From JBNJGB01 sp051747385 (lineage in GTDB: Bacteria; Myxococcota_A; UBA9042; PHBI01; JACKFB01), in NCBI GenBank assembly GCA_051747385.1, contig JBNJGB010000006.1, positions 179,770 through 243,769 of the forward strand: DNA of 64,000 nt, in the 5' to 3' direction. Shown here one piece after another: positions 1 through 7,461 of this stretch; within the stretch, counting starts at the first letter, position 1; each line of letters begins with the position of its first letter. The translations under genes were made by a program, and so were the position numbers. The notes below the pieces were generated by a model. That model had not been told where the DNA came from and did not search any database. It saw nothing but the letters and a program-made list of their open reading frames with translations.

Positions 1-408
1 CTGGGCTCCACCACCGTCGTGGACTTCTACCGGCGTGGCTTCCGCCAGGGCGCCACGGATGCGCACTACGTCCTGGCCTCCAAGCTGTTCACCATCCTCT
101 GGGGCTGCGTCGCCGTGGCCTTCGCCACCTTCGCCAGCCTGCTCGACAACCTCATCGAGGCCGTGAACATCCTCGGCAGCATCTTCTACGGCACGGTCCT
201 CGGAGTCTTCGTGGTCGCCTTCTTCATCAAGCGCGTCCAGGGCAGCGCCGTCTTCCTCGCCGCCCTCGTCGGCCAGGCCACCGTCGTCACCCTCTTCTTC
301 GCCTCCGACCTGGGCTACCTCTGGTTCAACCTGGTCGGCTGCGCCGTCGTCGTCTTCTTCGCCCTCCTCTTCCAGGCGGTGCTGCCTTCCCGCCAGTCGG
401 AGGCTTGA
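1..408 (+). CDS. Sodium:solute symporter (SSS family), C-terminal part
   Basis: The reading frame is open from base 1, so the gene starts outside the window; 135 residues are visible. It begins with L-G-S-T-T-V-V-D-F-Y, the conserved stretch after a transmembrane helix of SSS-family transporters, and contains about four further hydrophobic helices (near residues 30-50, 52-75, 80-98 and 102-128). Members of the family move a solute such as a sugar, amino acid or carboxylate into the cell with Na+; the substrate cannot be told from this part. The last 132 bases of similarity (255-386) occur again at 4298-4429, and the extreme C-terminus here (VLPSRQSEA) differs from the end encoded by the other copy (LLPSTDA). 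The present tail may therefore be secondary. Confidence 0.85.
   Translation: MGSTTVVDFYRRGFRQGATDAHYVLASKLFTILWGCVAVAFATFASLLDNLIEAVNILGSIFYGTVLGVFVVAFFIKRVQGSAVFLAALVGQATVVTLFFASDLGYLWFNLVGCAVVVFFALLFQAVLPSRQSEA
255..386 (+). repeat. 132-bp direct repeat, left copy (symporter 3' end)
   Basis: This stretch is repeated in the same orientation at 4298-4429, with one mismatch (379 versus 4422). Similarity starts abruptly at 255/4298 and stops abruptly at 387/4430. The two copies bracket a 3.9-kb insert with defence-type genes. This is the geometry of an insertion into, or a recombination with, the 3' end of the symporter gene. Confidence 0.95.
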
Positions 409-643
409 GGCACGGCTCTACTCGGCTGCAGACCGGCACGCCCGATCCGGGCCCTTCGAGCCGCCCGAACGGGTGCCCACGAAATGGGCACTCCAGGCGT
501 CTTTGGGAAGAGCTTTGGGAAGACCTGTGGCGGTCGTCGAGCGTCGGCGGGCCTGTGGCGCACACCAGCATCCAGCCCAACGGGTACGGACGTGAGTGCT
601 CTACGGCAGGCCTGACGACGAGGCGGGCTTCACGGCAGTCACG

Positions 644-1780
644 TCAAGCCTCGTCATCCTCCGCTGGCAGGACTTCGAGGCCCGTGGCCTCGCGCAACCA
701 GTATCGCCGCCGCTCTCGTTGGAGCGTACCCACGAGACGCACCTGACGCGCCTCCCGGTGAGCGTCTACAGCTTTCTGGTAGTGGTCCGGAGACAACTCG
801 ACCCAGACCTTCGAGGTGCCCGGCCGATCTTCCAGCGTAGTGACCAGCACGACCGTACCAGGGCGGGCGGCGTCATCGGGCGGCTCCCGATCGAGACGCT
901 GCACGTAGCCTTCCAGCTCGTAGTGGGGGCTCGGCGTCTGCTCACGCAACGCAGTCGCGGCCGACGAGAAGGCAGGAAACACCCCCTCCTCGAACCGCAC
1001 GGGCCCCATGGCGTCGCCGGGCGGTCGCCGAGCCCGTGACCACCGCACACCGACCTCCAGAGAAGAGCGCTCGCCTTGCGGCTGAAGCTCGGCCAAGGCT
1101 CGCAAGAAATTGGCCGACAGACCGCACTGCGCCCGCTCCACGAGTGCTTCGAAATCCCCTCGATGCGCGAGCTCGTGCGCTTCGGCCAGGGCCCGTCCCA
1201 GCATCCGGGTCACCTGGCGGCCGAACGGGTCTTCCAGCGGCAGCTTCCCGACGCCGGGCTCCACAGGCACCAGGATGCGTGTGAGATAGCTTCCCCGGGC
1301 GGTCTGGCCCTCCCGGCAATGACCAAGGAGCTCCATCGGCTTGGCCTGCGACATCCTCGGAAAGTGCGGCCGTGGCTCCAGCACCGAGTGGGCCGCGGCC
1401 AGAAGCAGGTTCTTCTGAGCCTGGCGAATCCGAATGCCATCATCCACCGGTATCGTGCCGGAACCCACGAGGTCGGACTGGAGTCGAAACTGGACGATGT
1501 CCGCCGGTGGTATCGAGAGCTCGTCTACGAGATGAGGCAGCGGGGTCTTCTCGACGGCCGCGAGTATCTCGACGGCCTCGCCGAGGCGCTTGGCATAGTC
1601 CGGGAGTCTCGTATTGGTCGGGAGCTCCAGCGGGATCTCACCGTGACCATTCAACTCTCGCGTGTACACGAGCACCCCGTGAGAGCGCTCCTCCGCGAGC
1701 TCCCAACCTCGGGAGCGCAGGAACTGCTGGACATCCGAGGGGCGGATGGCAGCGAGACCCGGCAGGTCCACGACGTTCAC
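644..1780 (-). CDS. Conserved-looking hypothetical protein, 378 aa
   Basis: I do not recognise this family. It is soluble, with no signal peptide or membrane segment. The N-terminal ~60 residues (P-S-D-V-Q-Q-F-L-R-S-R-G-W) look like a small fold for a predicted acidic, helical protein. The centre contains A-A-H-S-V-L-E-P-R-P-H-F-P-R and a C-R-E-G-Q-T-A-R-G-S-Y segment that look like conserved motifs. Its ATG overlaps the stop of the DUF4365 gene by 4 bp (ATGA), so the two are translationally coupled. Downstream of a helicase and a DUF4365 protein, a role in a defence or nucleic-acid-processing operon is inferred from context only. Codon use is less GC-extreme than in the core genes further right. 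Confidence 0.7.
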   Translation of the reverse strand: MNVVDLPGLAAIRPSDVQQFLRSRGWELAEERSHGVLVYTRELNGHGEIPLELPTNTRLPDYAKRLGEAVEILAAVEKTPLPHLVDELSIPPADIVQFRLQSDLVGSGTIPVDDGIRIRQAQKNLLLAAAHSVLEPRPHFPRMSQAKPMELLGHCREGQTARGSYLTRILVPVEPGVGKLPLEDPFGRQVTRMLGRALAEAHELAHRGDFEALVERAQCGLSANFLRALAELQPQGERSSLEVGVRWSRARRPPGDAMGPVRFEEGVFPAFSSAATALREQTPSPHYELEGYVQRLDREPPDDAARPGTVVLVTTLEDRPGTSKVWVELSPDHYQKAVDAHREARQVRLVGTLQRERRRYWLREATGLEVLPAEDDEA

Positions 1781-2277
1781 GGCGTCTCTCCCTTGCTGAC
1801 CATCTCCAAGATAGCCTCCAGACCCTTCGGACCGAAGACGTTGGACAGGGGGACCGACACGACCTTCGTCTCACCGTCGGCCGGCGGGGCGCCATACAGG
1901 CTCACCCAATACGCGCAGCGCCTGAGGATGAGCTGCTCGACGCTGTGTTCGATCCACTCGTCCTCGTCCTCTGGCAACAGGAGGACCACGAAGACGATCG
2001 GGACGGTGCGTTCAGCTCGAAGGTGGTCGTAGTGGCCCCGCTCGAGCTGCCACGCTATCCGGTCCTCCCGGAGGACATCGTCCCGGCTGGTTGCCTTGAG
2101 CTGCACGTCCACCTTCGGCCCGGCCAGCACCCCGGAGCCCACGGGATGGGCGGCCCCGATCGTGACGTCCACACAGCCGTGATCCTGGCTCCACTCTCCA
2201 ATCGCGAAGCCGCATCGTGCGGCCACCGCGTGGACATAGGCCTTGCTGACCTCTTCCTTTCGCTGCTCTGGCGTCAC
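1777..2277 (-). CDS. DUF4365 domain protein
   Basis: The 166-aa protein starts at a GTG and has the DUF4365 layout: an N-terminal helix with A-A-R-C-G-F, a D-x-G-x-D-V-T segment, and then D-V-Q-L-K-A-T-S. An acidic residue followed by Q-x-K-A-T resembles the catalytic core of PD-(D/E)xK nucleases (D-V-Q-L-K), so DNA cleavage is plausible but not shown. DUF4365 proteins are often found in defence or integrated islands near helicases. It lies between a truncated helicase and the 378-aa gene, overlapping the latter by 4 bp. Confidence 0.75.
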   Translation of the reverse strand: MTPEQRKEEVSKAYVHAVAARCGFAIGEWSQDHGCVDVTIGAAHPVGSGVLAGPKVDVQLKATSRDDVLREDRIAWQLERGHYDHLRAERTVPIVFVVLLLPEDEDEWIEHSVEQLILRRCAYWVSLYGAPPADGETKVVSVPLSNVFGPKGLEAILEMVSKGETP

Positions 2278-2351
2278 CGCGCTCCCTCACACGCCACGGC
2301 CCCCTGTCTCGCACGGTTCAGACCGCCCCGCAAGTCACCAACCGGCCCGAT

Positions 2352-4297
2352 TCATTGCGGATCCGAGACCCCCACGATCGCCGCGACGATCCTCTGACGG
2401 AGGGGCTGGACCAGGGGGACCTTCCGGAAAGCCCGCTCGAACGCAGCGGATTCGATCGGCGTCTTCCGGAGGGGCTTCTCGAGGCGATCGAGGCGCCAGA
2501 GCTTCGTGCGCCGTCGTCGCTGCGCAAGAACCCGGCGCTGGACGGGCCGAAAGACCTCGAGCCAGGCGTCGGCCACCGCCCGGAGGTCCGGTCTCGGAGC
2601 CTGCCCATCGCCTACATCGAGCAGCGCTCGAACGCGCGACAGCAGCTGGAAGCGGCTCTCGTCGCCGGAGCGGCGTGCGGCTTCGAGCCAGAACGGAAAC
2701 ACCTTCTCCGCCAACGCGAGGGCGCGTTGCCGTCGCATGGGAAGCAACGCCCGCTCCTCGGCTTCCAGGTTCTCGACAAAGCCGCTGAGCACCCGGCCCG
2801 CCGCTTCGTCCAGGTCCCGGGTCGGCGTCTCCCGGCTCAGCAGACGGCGCAAGGCCCACGCTACCTCCGCCAGGTCGGTCCGCGGCTCGCTGGAACGGCC
2901 GTCGAAGAGGACCCAGCGTGGCGCGATCCTCTGCGCGCCGCCGACGGCGAAGAAGGCCCAGGACCGGTCGCTCTGCACCACGCTGACGCTCGAGATGGTC
3001 TCCGCCTGGCTGGTCCGCATGATCGCGTAGACGGCCTCGTCGAGGAGGCCCGCGGGCCCCACGAGCTCCCGCACCGGGCGGAAGGCATCGAACCAGGCCT
3101 CGGCCACCTCCGGCCGCTGGATGTCCGAGGCTTCCACGACCTCCTCGATGGGCAAGTCGGCATCGGAATCCGAGGGCAACGTGATATTGGCGCCGATCAG
3201 ATCACTGACGATCTCGTGTCTCTCTCTCAGCAGATCTCGGCGCCTCGGGGCGAAGCCGGGGGGATCCCGCGGCCACCAGAGGGCGATCTCGTCGTGAGGG
3301 CTGTCCATCCGATCGACGCGTCCGGCGCGCTGCTCAGCGTCCCGGATGACCGTGGGCGTGTCCAGATGCACCACCGCGCCCGCCGCCTGCAGATTGATGC
3401 CCTCGCTCAACGCGTCGGAGCACAGCGCCACCATGTGACGGCACGCCGAATCGAGCCCCAGAAGCTTCGTCGCACGTCGCTTCCCCGCCGACCCGGAGCT
3501 CCCCGTGAACAGGTCGACAGGGACGCCCCGCTCTACGAGGTGCGACCGGAACACGCTCAGGGACAAGACGTGGGCGTCGAAGCCCAACAGCAGCCGATGC
3601 CGTTCGGCGAGGGATTCCAGTAGCTCCACCTTGACGAGCTCCCGCGCATCGGAGAGCTCCAAGGCCAGCTCGCCGATCTCCTCGTAGACGCGGGCTTCGC
3701 TCCGACACGCTACCCCGTGCGCCACCGGGTCGTGGACCCAATCCGGCACGGCGCTCCGAGGGAGCTGCTTCAGACGCCACTTGGGTGGACGTCCGGCGAG
3801 TTCACCCAACCTGCCCACGACGTCCCCGGTGGAAGACTTCGCGTTCCCATCCACGCCGGGAAGCAGCGTTCCGATCGCCGCTCGCGTGCCATGGACGTGC
3901 TCGTACAGGGCCGCGATGGAAAGGTCCTCCGCCGGGCTTTGGAGCTCGTAGTAGCGGGCCCGGTGCCGCGGATAGCGAGCCGCCCGCCCCGTCGGCAGCC
4001 GATAGGCGTCGGGTTGTGCGTCGGCGATCCGGTTCAGTTCCGACCGCGTCCGCCGCACGAGGAAGCGACGGATCTCCGCGCGAATGGGCTCGAGGTCGTC
4101 GTCCGCCCCGCCTCGCCCCAGGCGCCGCAACCGGTCCAGACGCTCGAGCCGCTTCAACGTCTCATCCGCGAAGTGGTCGGCACCGAGCAGCTCGACCATC
4201 CCGAGCAGGTCCGCCGCCGGCCGGTTGATGGGCGTGGCGGTGAACAACACCGCCGAGTCGGCCTGATTCGACATCAGCCGATTCGTGCGCGTTAACA
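2352..4297 (-). pseudogene. SNF2/SF2-type helicase, 5'-truncated remnant
   Basis: About 648 residues of a helicase C-terminal half remain. The frame enters at the repeat junction with L-T-R-T-N-R-L-M-S and soon shows motif III (F-T-A-T-P-I-N-R). The second RecA domain follows, with S-E-G-I-N-L-Q (motif V) and Q-R-A-G-R-V-D-R (motif VI), and then a long C-terminal region. The ATP-binding Walker A and DExx motifs that should precede motif III are absent, because similarity stops at 4297 where the symporter repeat begins. The open frame continues to 4682, but that part is only the antisense of the symporter fragment and of the next gene. The product cannot hydrolyse ATP, so I treat it as a pseudogene. 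Confidence 0.8.
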
Positions 4298-4445
4298 CCT
4301 CGCCGCCCTCGTCGGCCAGGCCACCGTCGTCACCCTCTTCTTCGCCTCCGACCTGGGCTACCTCTGGTTCAACCTGGTCGGCTGCGCCGTCGTCGTCTTC
4401 TTCGCCCTCCTCTTCCAGGCGCTGCTGCCGAGCACCGACGCGTAA
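4298..4445 (+). pseudogene. Symporter 3' fragment (right copy of the 132-bp repeat)
   Basis: Forty-eight codons of the symporter C-terminus are repeated here in frame (codons from 4299), ending in L-L-P-S-T-D-A and TAA at 4443. There is no start codon or 5' part: the sequence just left of 4298 belongs to the helicase remnant on the opposite strand. This may be the original 3' end of the symporter displaced by insertion, or the remnant of a second symporter gene whose front was deleted together with the helicase front. Confidence 0.85.
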
Positions 4446-4460
4446 GGGCTTCAGATCTCG

Positions 4461-4486
4461 GGGGATCTCCATTGGACGGGATCCCC
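4461..4486. terminator. Hairpin after the symporter tail
   Basis: GGGGATC at 4461-4467 pairs perfectly with GATCCCC at 4480-4486 around a 12-nt loop, 16 bases after the TAA of the symporter fragment. There is no clear U-run, so rho-independent termination is possible but weakly supported. Confidence 0.4.
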
Positions 4487-4503
4487 GGCATTTCCTATGA
4501 TCG

Positions 4504-5430
4504 ATGCGCGTCGTGGGGTGCACTCGGGAAATTGCGACCGGACACCGGGTGTTTCCAGAGCGAGTCAGCGTAACCAGGACCGCCCAGGAGCACGGCTTGG
4601 CCGAGGGACCGACGTTCGAGCGCCCGCCCCTCGTGGAGGTGGCCGCCGGGGTGCAGTTCCAGCCCATGGAAGGGCTCTCCATCGAGACGATGGCCCGCTA
4701 CTGGGAGCTCCTGAGAGACCGCGAAGAGGACGCCTACCCATCCTGGACGCAGCATCCGCCACTGCAGCCAATCCTCGAGTCGTTCGGAGCCGGCCGCTCC
4801 GTCGAGGTGACCTTCGACGTGCGCAGTGTTCCGCCCGTGCGCTCGATGTTCACCGACGTCAGCGGAACGCATCTCATCCAGGTGCAGCCCGACCGCTTCG
4901 TCCAGAACTGGCGCAAGCAGGGGGACCGCGACACCGCCTACCCGCGCTACCCGATCGTTCGGGACCGGTTCGAGCGCTCCTTGGAGGAGTTCGTGGCCTT
5001 CCTCCGGGAGCGGGGCGCCGAGGAGTGGATCCCCACCCTCTGCGAGCTGACCTACGTCAACCACATCGAGCCCGGGGCAGTGTGGAGCGAACACGGGGAG
5101 GAGGATCAGGTCCTCGCGCCCCTCTCCGGAGCCCATAGCGACGACTTCCTCGGGGCGCCGGAGGGTGTCGACCTCAATCTGCGCTACCGGATTCCCGGCG
5201 CCGAGGGAGAGCCGGCTGGCCGCCTGCACGTCGTGTCCCGACCAGTCTTCCGCCGTGCCGATGGCGCGCCGATGCTGCGTCTCGATCTCTCCGCGAGGAG
5301 CCCGTTGCAGGGCGGCGTGCGGGAGGTCTCGTCGACCCTCGACCGCTGCCACGACTTCCTGGTGCGGGCGTTCCAATCCGTGACGACCCGCCGGATGCAC
5401 GAAACATGGGGGTTGCGAAATGACGGCTGA
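4504..5430 (+). CDS. TIGR04255 family protein
   Basis: The 308-aa protein carries the hallmarks of the sporadically distributed TIGR04255 family. There is an early P-P-L-V-E-V-A-A-G-V-Q-F strand, then H-L-I-Q-V-Q-P-D-R-F-V-Q-N-W-R-K near residue 125, and P-R-Y-P with an aromatic-rich helix after it. Function is unknown; the family sits in variable islands and is suspected of a defence or toxin-related role. It is soluble with no signal peptide. The ATG at 4504 is the most upstream start; an internal start near residue 25 is possible because the first conserved block begins near residue 40. Its 3' end overlaps the next gene by 11 bp, indicating one operon with 5420-5983 and 6007-6450. Confidence 0.82.
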   Translation: MRVVGCTREIATGHRVFPERVSVTRTAQEHGLAEGPTFERPPLVEVAAGVQFQPMEGLSIETMARYWELLRDREEDAYPSWTQHPPLQPILESFGAGRSVEVTFDVRSVPPVRSMFTDVSGTHLIQVQPDRFVQNWRKQGDRDTAYPRYPIVRDRFERSLEEFVAFLRERGAEEWIPTLCELTYVNHIEPGAVWSEHGEEDQVLAPLSGAHSDDFLGAPEGVDLNLRYRIPGAEGEPAGRLHVVSRPVFRRADGAPMLRLDLSARSPLQGGVREVSSTLDRCHDFLVRAFQSVTTRRMHETWGLRNDG

Positions 5431-5983
5431 GACAGCTCCCCACAGTGCCCGGCGCCTCGCCGGAACTCCATCCGCATGGGACTGGTCGCGACAAGGCGAG
5501 GCGAGGTTGTCGGATGAGTGGATCGAGAGCGCGGAGGTCGAGCGCCTGCCATCCGATGCCGCCGAGTTCGCGACGTCCGCTGCGTCCCGGGACGAGCCCA
5601 TCGCCCTGACGGTCAGCTCCATGGGTGACCTGAGACGACTCCTCCCTGTCGTCCGGTCGTGCCAGGCCCTGCTCGAGCTGGGGCCGGATTGGGATTCGTA
5701 TGGTGCCCGCCCGCCCCGTCCCGATCTCGTGGGCGCGGCGATTCAACTGATCGGTCGGCTCATGGCGGAAGGCGCACCGGCGCCGCACGTTCTGCCCACC
5801 AACCGCGGAGGCGTGCAGCTCGAGTGGGCCCGAAATGGGCGCGAGCTGGAGGTGGAGGTCCTGGAGCCGGACCGTTTCGAGGTGCTGTACGAGGAGGAGG
5901 GCACGGACGACGTCTTCGAGGGCGAAGTCGACGGGGACATCCGCCCCATCCTGGCGCAGGTGAGGAAGCTGATCGCCGCCTGA
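5420..5983 (+). CDS. TIGR04255-associated hypothetical protein
   Basis: A 187-aa acidic protein begins at an ATG inside the end of the TIGR04255 gene. The conserved-looking core runs from residue ~85 (L-G-P-D-W-D-S-Y-G-A-R-P-P) to ~140 (V-L-P-T-N-R-G-G-V-Q-L-E-W-A). An acidic strand follows (E-L-E-V-E-V-L-E-P-D). This W-D-S-Y-G-A plus G-G-V-Q-L-E-W pattern is one I associate with small partners of TIGR04255 proteins. No catalytic motif is visible. The 11-bp overlap points to co-translation and possibly a complex. Confidence 0.7.
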   Translation: MTAETAPHSARRLAGTPSAWDWSRQGEARLSDEWIESAEVERLPSDAAEFATSAASRDEPIALTVSSMGDLRRLLPVVRSCQALLELGPDWDSYGARPPRPDLVGAAIQLIGRLMAEGAPAPHVLPTNRGGVQLEWARNGRELEVEVLEPDRFEVLYEEEGTDDVFEGEVDGDIRPILAQVRKLIAA

Positions 5984-6006
5984 GCGAGCGCCTTGGAGAC
6001 CCCGAC

Positions 6007-6450
6007 GTGGCGGACGACTCGTACGAGGACGACCCCAGCATTCTCGACGAGTGGACCCTGTGGCGGCGCATCCCCCTTCGTCCCAGCCATGTCGTCCCGG
6101 ACGTCCAGGGTGGATGCCGCCCGTCCTCCGCTGCCTTCCAGAACGACCCCGACGGCGGGCCCATGTCCGTCATCGTCGCGGAGCTCGGCGGGAGCGTGGA
6201 GCGGGCACTCGAGGGGCACCCGAACTTCGGTCTGGTGGCCTTCCCTGTTCGGGCGGTCCGGGAGCGCGGCCAGAAGGTGATCCGCGACCCGGTCGACGGC
6301 GAACCCGCTCATGCTGTCGTGGTGGGCAAGAAGCCGAAGAGAGGATTCTGCAAGCGAATCGCGAAGCAAGCCGGGTGGGTCGTCGGACCTGACGACTCCG
6401 AGCGCCAGGTGTGCCGCGGCCGCCAAGGGGGTACGCCACCTTCCCCGTAG
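6007..6450 (+). CDS. Third gene of the TIGR04255 operon, hypothetical
   Basis: I place the start at GTG 6007, preceded by TTGGAG at a suitable distance; the open frame itself extends further left through the previous gene. The 147-aa product begins D-D-P-S-I-L-D-E-W-T-L-W-R-R-I-P. It continues with R-P-S-S-A-A-F-Q-N-D-P-D-G-G-P-M-S-V and H-A-V-V-V-G-K-K-P-K-R, motifs I recognise from uncharacterised proteins next to TIGR04255 genes. The last ~12 codons (R-G-R-Q-G-G-T-P-P-S-P and stop) are encoded by the first copy of the palindromic element at 6413, so the natural C-terminus has probably been replaced. The function is unknown. Confidence 0.7.
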   Translation: MADDSYEDDPSILDEWTLWRRIPLRPSHVVPDVQGGCRPSSAAFQNDPDGGPMSVIVAELGGSVERALEGHPNFGLVAFPVRAVRERGQKVIRDPVDGEPAHAVVVGKKPKRGFCKRIAKQAGWVVGPDDSERQVCRGRQGGTPPSP

Positions 6451-6516
6451 CGGATGCCCCTTTCGGGGAAACCGAGCTGGACCGGCGAATTTCCCAGCTG
6501 TCATGGCGACCGCGGC
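6413..6516 (+). repeat. Palindromic cassette-end element, copy 1
   Basis: The 104-bp element starts GCCGCGGCCGCCA and ends TGGCGACCGCGGC, an almost perfect 13-bp inverted pair. Between them lie a conserved left block (GGGGGTACGCCACCTTCCCC), a variable centre and a conserved right block (CTGGACCGGCGAATTTCCCA). The centre forms a CCCC/GGGG hairpin with a TTTC loop. It overlaps the 3' end of the preceding gene. Confidence 0.92.
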
Positions 6517-6613
6517 GCGCCGACGATCGCGCAACGACACGCGACGGGCAAGGGCGAGTCCGGCCGGGACCTTGACGGCGTGGCCGCCCGACCCGATGTT
6601 CATCATCATGGGT

Positions 6614-6859
6614 ATGAACAAACGCGTGCAGGTCCCGGTCGCAGAAGACGACGCCGAGCTCTTCCGAGCAGCCGCTCGCAAGGCGGGGATGCCTCTGGCC
6701 CAATGGGCGCGCCAGCTCCTTCGCCGGGAAGCGGAGTCGGTCCTCGGGGAGTCGCGCCGCTCACCGAGGGAGGCGATCGACGAGCTGTGCTCCCTGGAGG
6801 CTCCGGTCGCCGACGTGGAGACGATGATCGCCGAGTCCTACGCGGAGCGCTACGGGTGA
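6614..6859 (+). CDS. VapB-like ribbon-helix-helix antitoxin
   Basis: The 81-aa protein opens with M-N-K-R-V-Q-V-P-V, the N-terminal beta strand of a ribbon-helix-helix DNA-binding fold. The helices A-E-L-F-R-A-A-A-R-K-A-G and L-A-Q-W-A-R-Q-L-L-R-R-E follow. The tail (E-A-P-V-A-D-V-E-T-M-I-A-E-S-Y) would bind the toxin. ATGs at 6596 and 6608 are alternative starts; none has a clear ribosome binding site. Its stop overlaps the toxin GTG by 4 bp. Such antitoxins usually repress their own promoter together with the toxin. A decayed second copy of its tail lies at 9275-9457. Confidence 0.78.
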   Translation: MNKRVQVPVAEDDAELFRAAARKAGMPLAQWARQLLRREAESVLGESRRSPREAIDELCSLEAPVADVETMIAESYAERYG

Positions 6860-7260
6860 TCTTCCTCGACGCGAACGTCTTCATGTACGCGGCAGGCGCC
6901 GACAGCCCGCAGCGCGCACCGTGCCAGCGGCTGCTCCGTCGTGTCGCCTCGGGCAGCTTGCCGGCGTGCACGAACAGCGAGGTCCTCCAGGAGATCCTCC
7001 ACCGCTACCGGGCGATCCGGAGGCCGGAGGTCGGCTTCCGCCTCTTCGACCTCGTGCTCGACCTGCGGCTCCCGATCCTGGCCGTCCGCGAGGAGGATCT
7101 CGTCCGGGCGCGGCAGTACGTGGAGGAGCACCCGCGCCTTTCCACGCGGGACGCGGTGCACCTCGGGACGATGCGCGGGCACCGCGTCTCCGAGCTCTAC
7201 TCCTACGACGCCGGGTTCGACGCCGTGCCCTGGGCGCGTCGCCGCGAGCCCGAGGCGTAG
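6856..7260 (+). CDS. PIN-domain toxin (VapC-like)
   Basis: The 134-aa protein starts with V-I-F-L-D-A-N-V-F-M-Y, holding the first PIN acidic residue. A conserved S-E-V-L-Q-E follows at about residue 40, then R-D-A-V-H-L-G near residue 100 and a late Y-D-A-G-F-D-A motif. These supply the Mg2+-binding acids of a PIN ribonuclease, which typically cuts tRNA or rRNA to stop growth. The GTG start (GTGA) overlaps the antitoxin stop by 4 bp, so the two are translationally coupled. A palindromic element begins 21 bp after its stop. The pair looks intact. Confidence 0.85.
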   Translation: MIFLDANVFMYAAGADSPQRAPCQRLLRRVASGSLPACTNSEVLQEILHRYRAIRRPEVGFRLFDLVLDLRLPILAVREEDLVRARQYVEEHPRLSTRDAVHLGTMRGHRVSELYSYDAGFDAVPWARRREPEA

Positions 7261-7280
7261 GCCCGGTCCGCACGTCCGGC

Positions 7281-7391
7281 GCCGCGGTCGCCAATGGGGT
7301 ACGCCACCTTCCCCGTAAGAGTGTGCCCGCTGCCAGGGCGGGATCACCCAACTGGACCGGCGAATTTCCCAGCTGTCATGGCGACCGCGGC
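7281..7391 (+). repeat. Palindromic cassette-end element, copy 2
   Basis: This 111-bp copy has perfectly complementary ends (GCCGCGGTCGCCA and TGGCGACCGCGGC). The conserved blocks match the other copies, while the central insert is longer, with a GCCC/GGGC stem. It begins 21 bp after the VapC stop. Confidence 0.92.
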
Positions 7392-7461
7392 GAGGACGAT
7401 CCTGCCAGTGCCCTGCGTGCGCCGCAACGCGCGAGTCCGGGCGTGGTAGAGTCCCGCCGCC

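Noticed and set aside
4298..4682. Open frame extending the helicase N-terminally to 4682
   Set aside because: It reads the antisense of the symporter fragment and the TIGR04255 gene; helicase similarity ends at 4297.
6413..6516. Palindromic element as a standard rho-independent terminator
   Set aside because: It is over 100 bp, has conserved single-stranded blocks, no U-run, and occurs also upstream of genes (copies 4 and 5).
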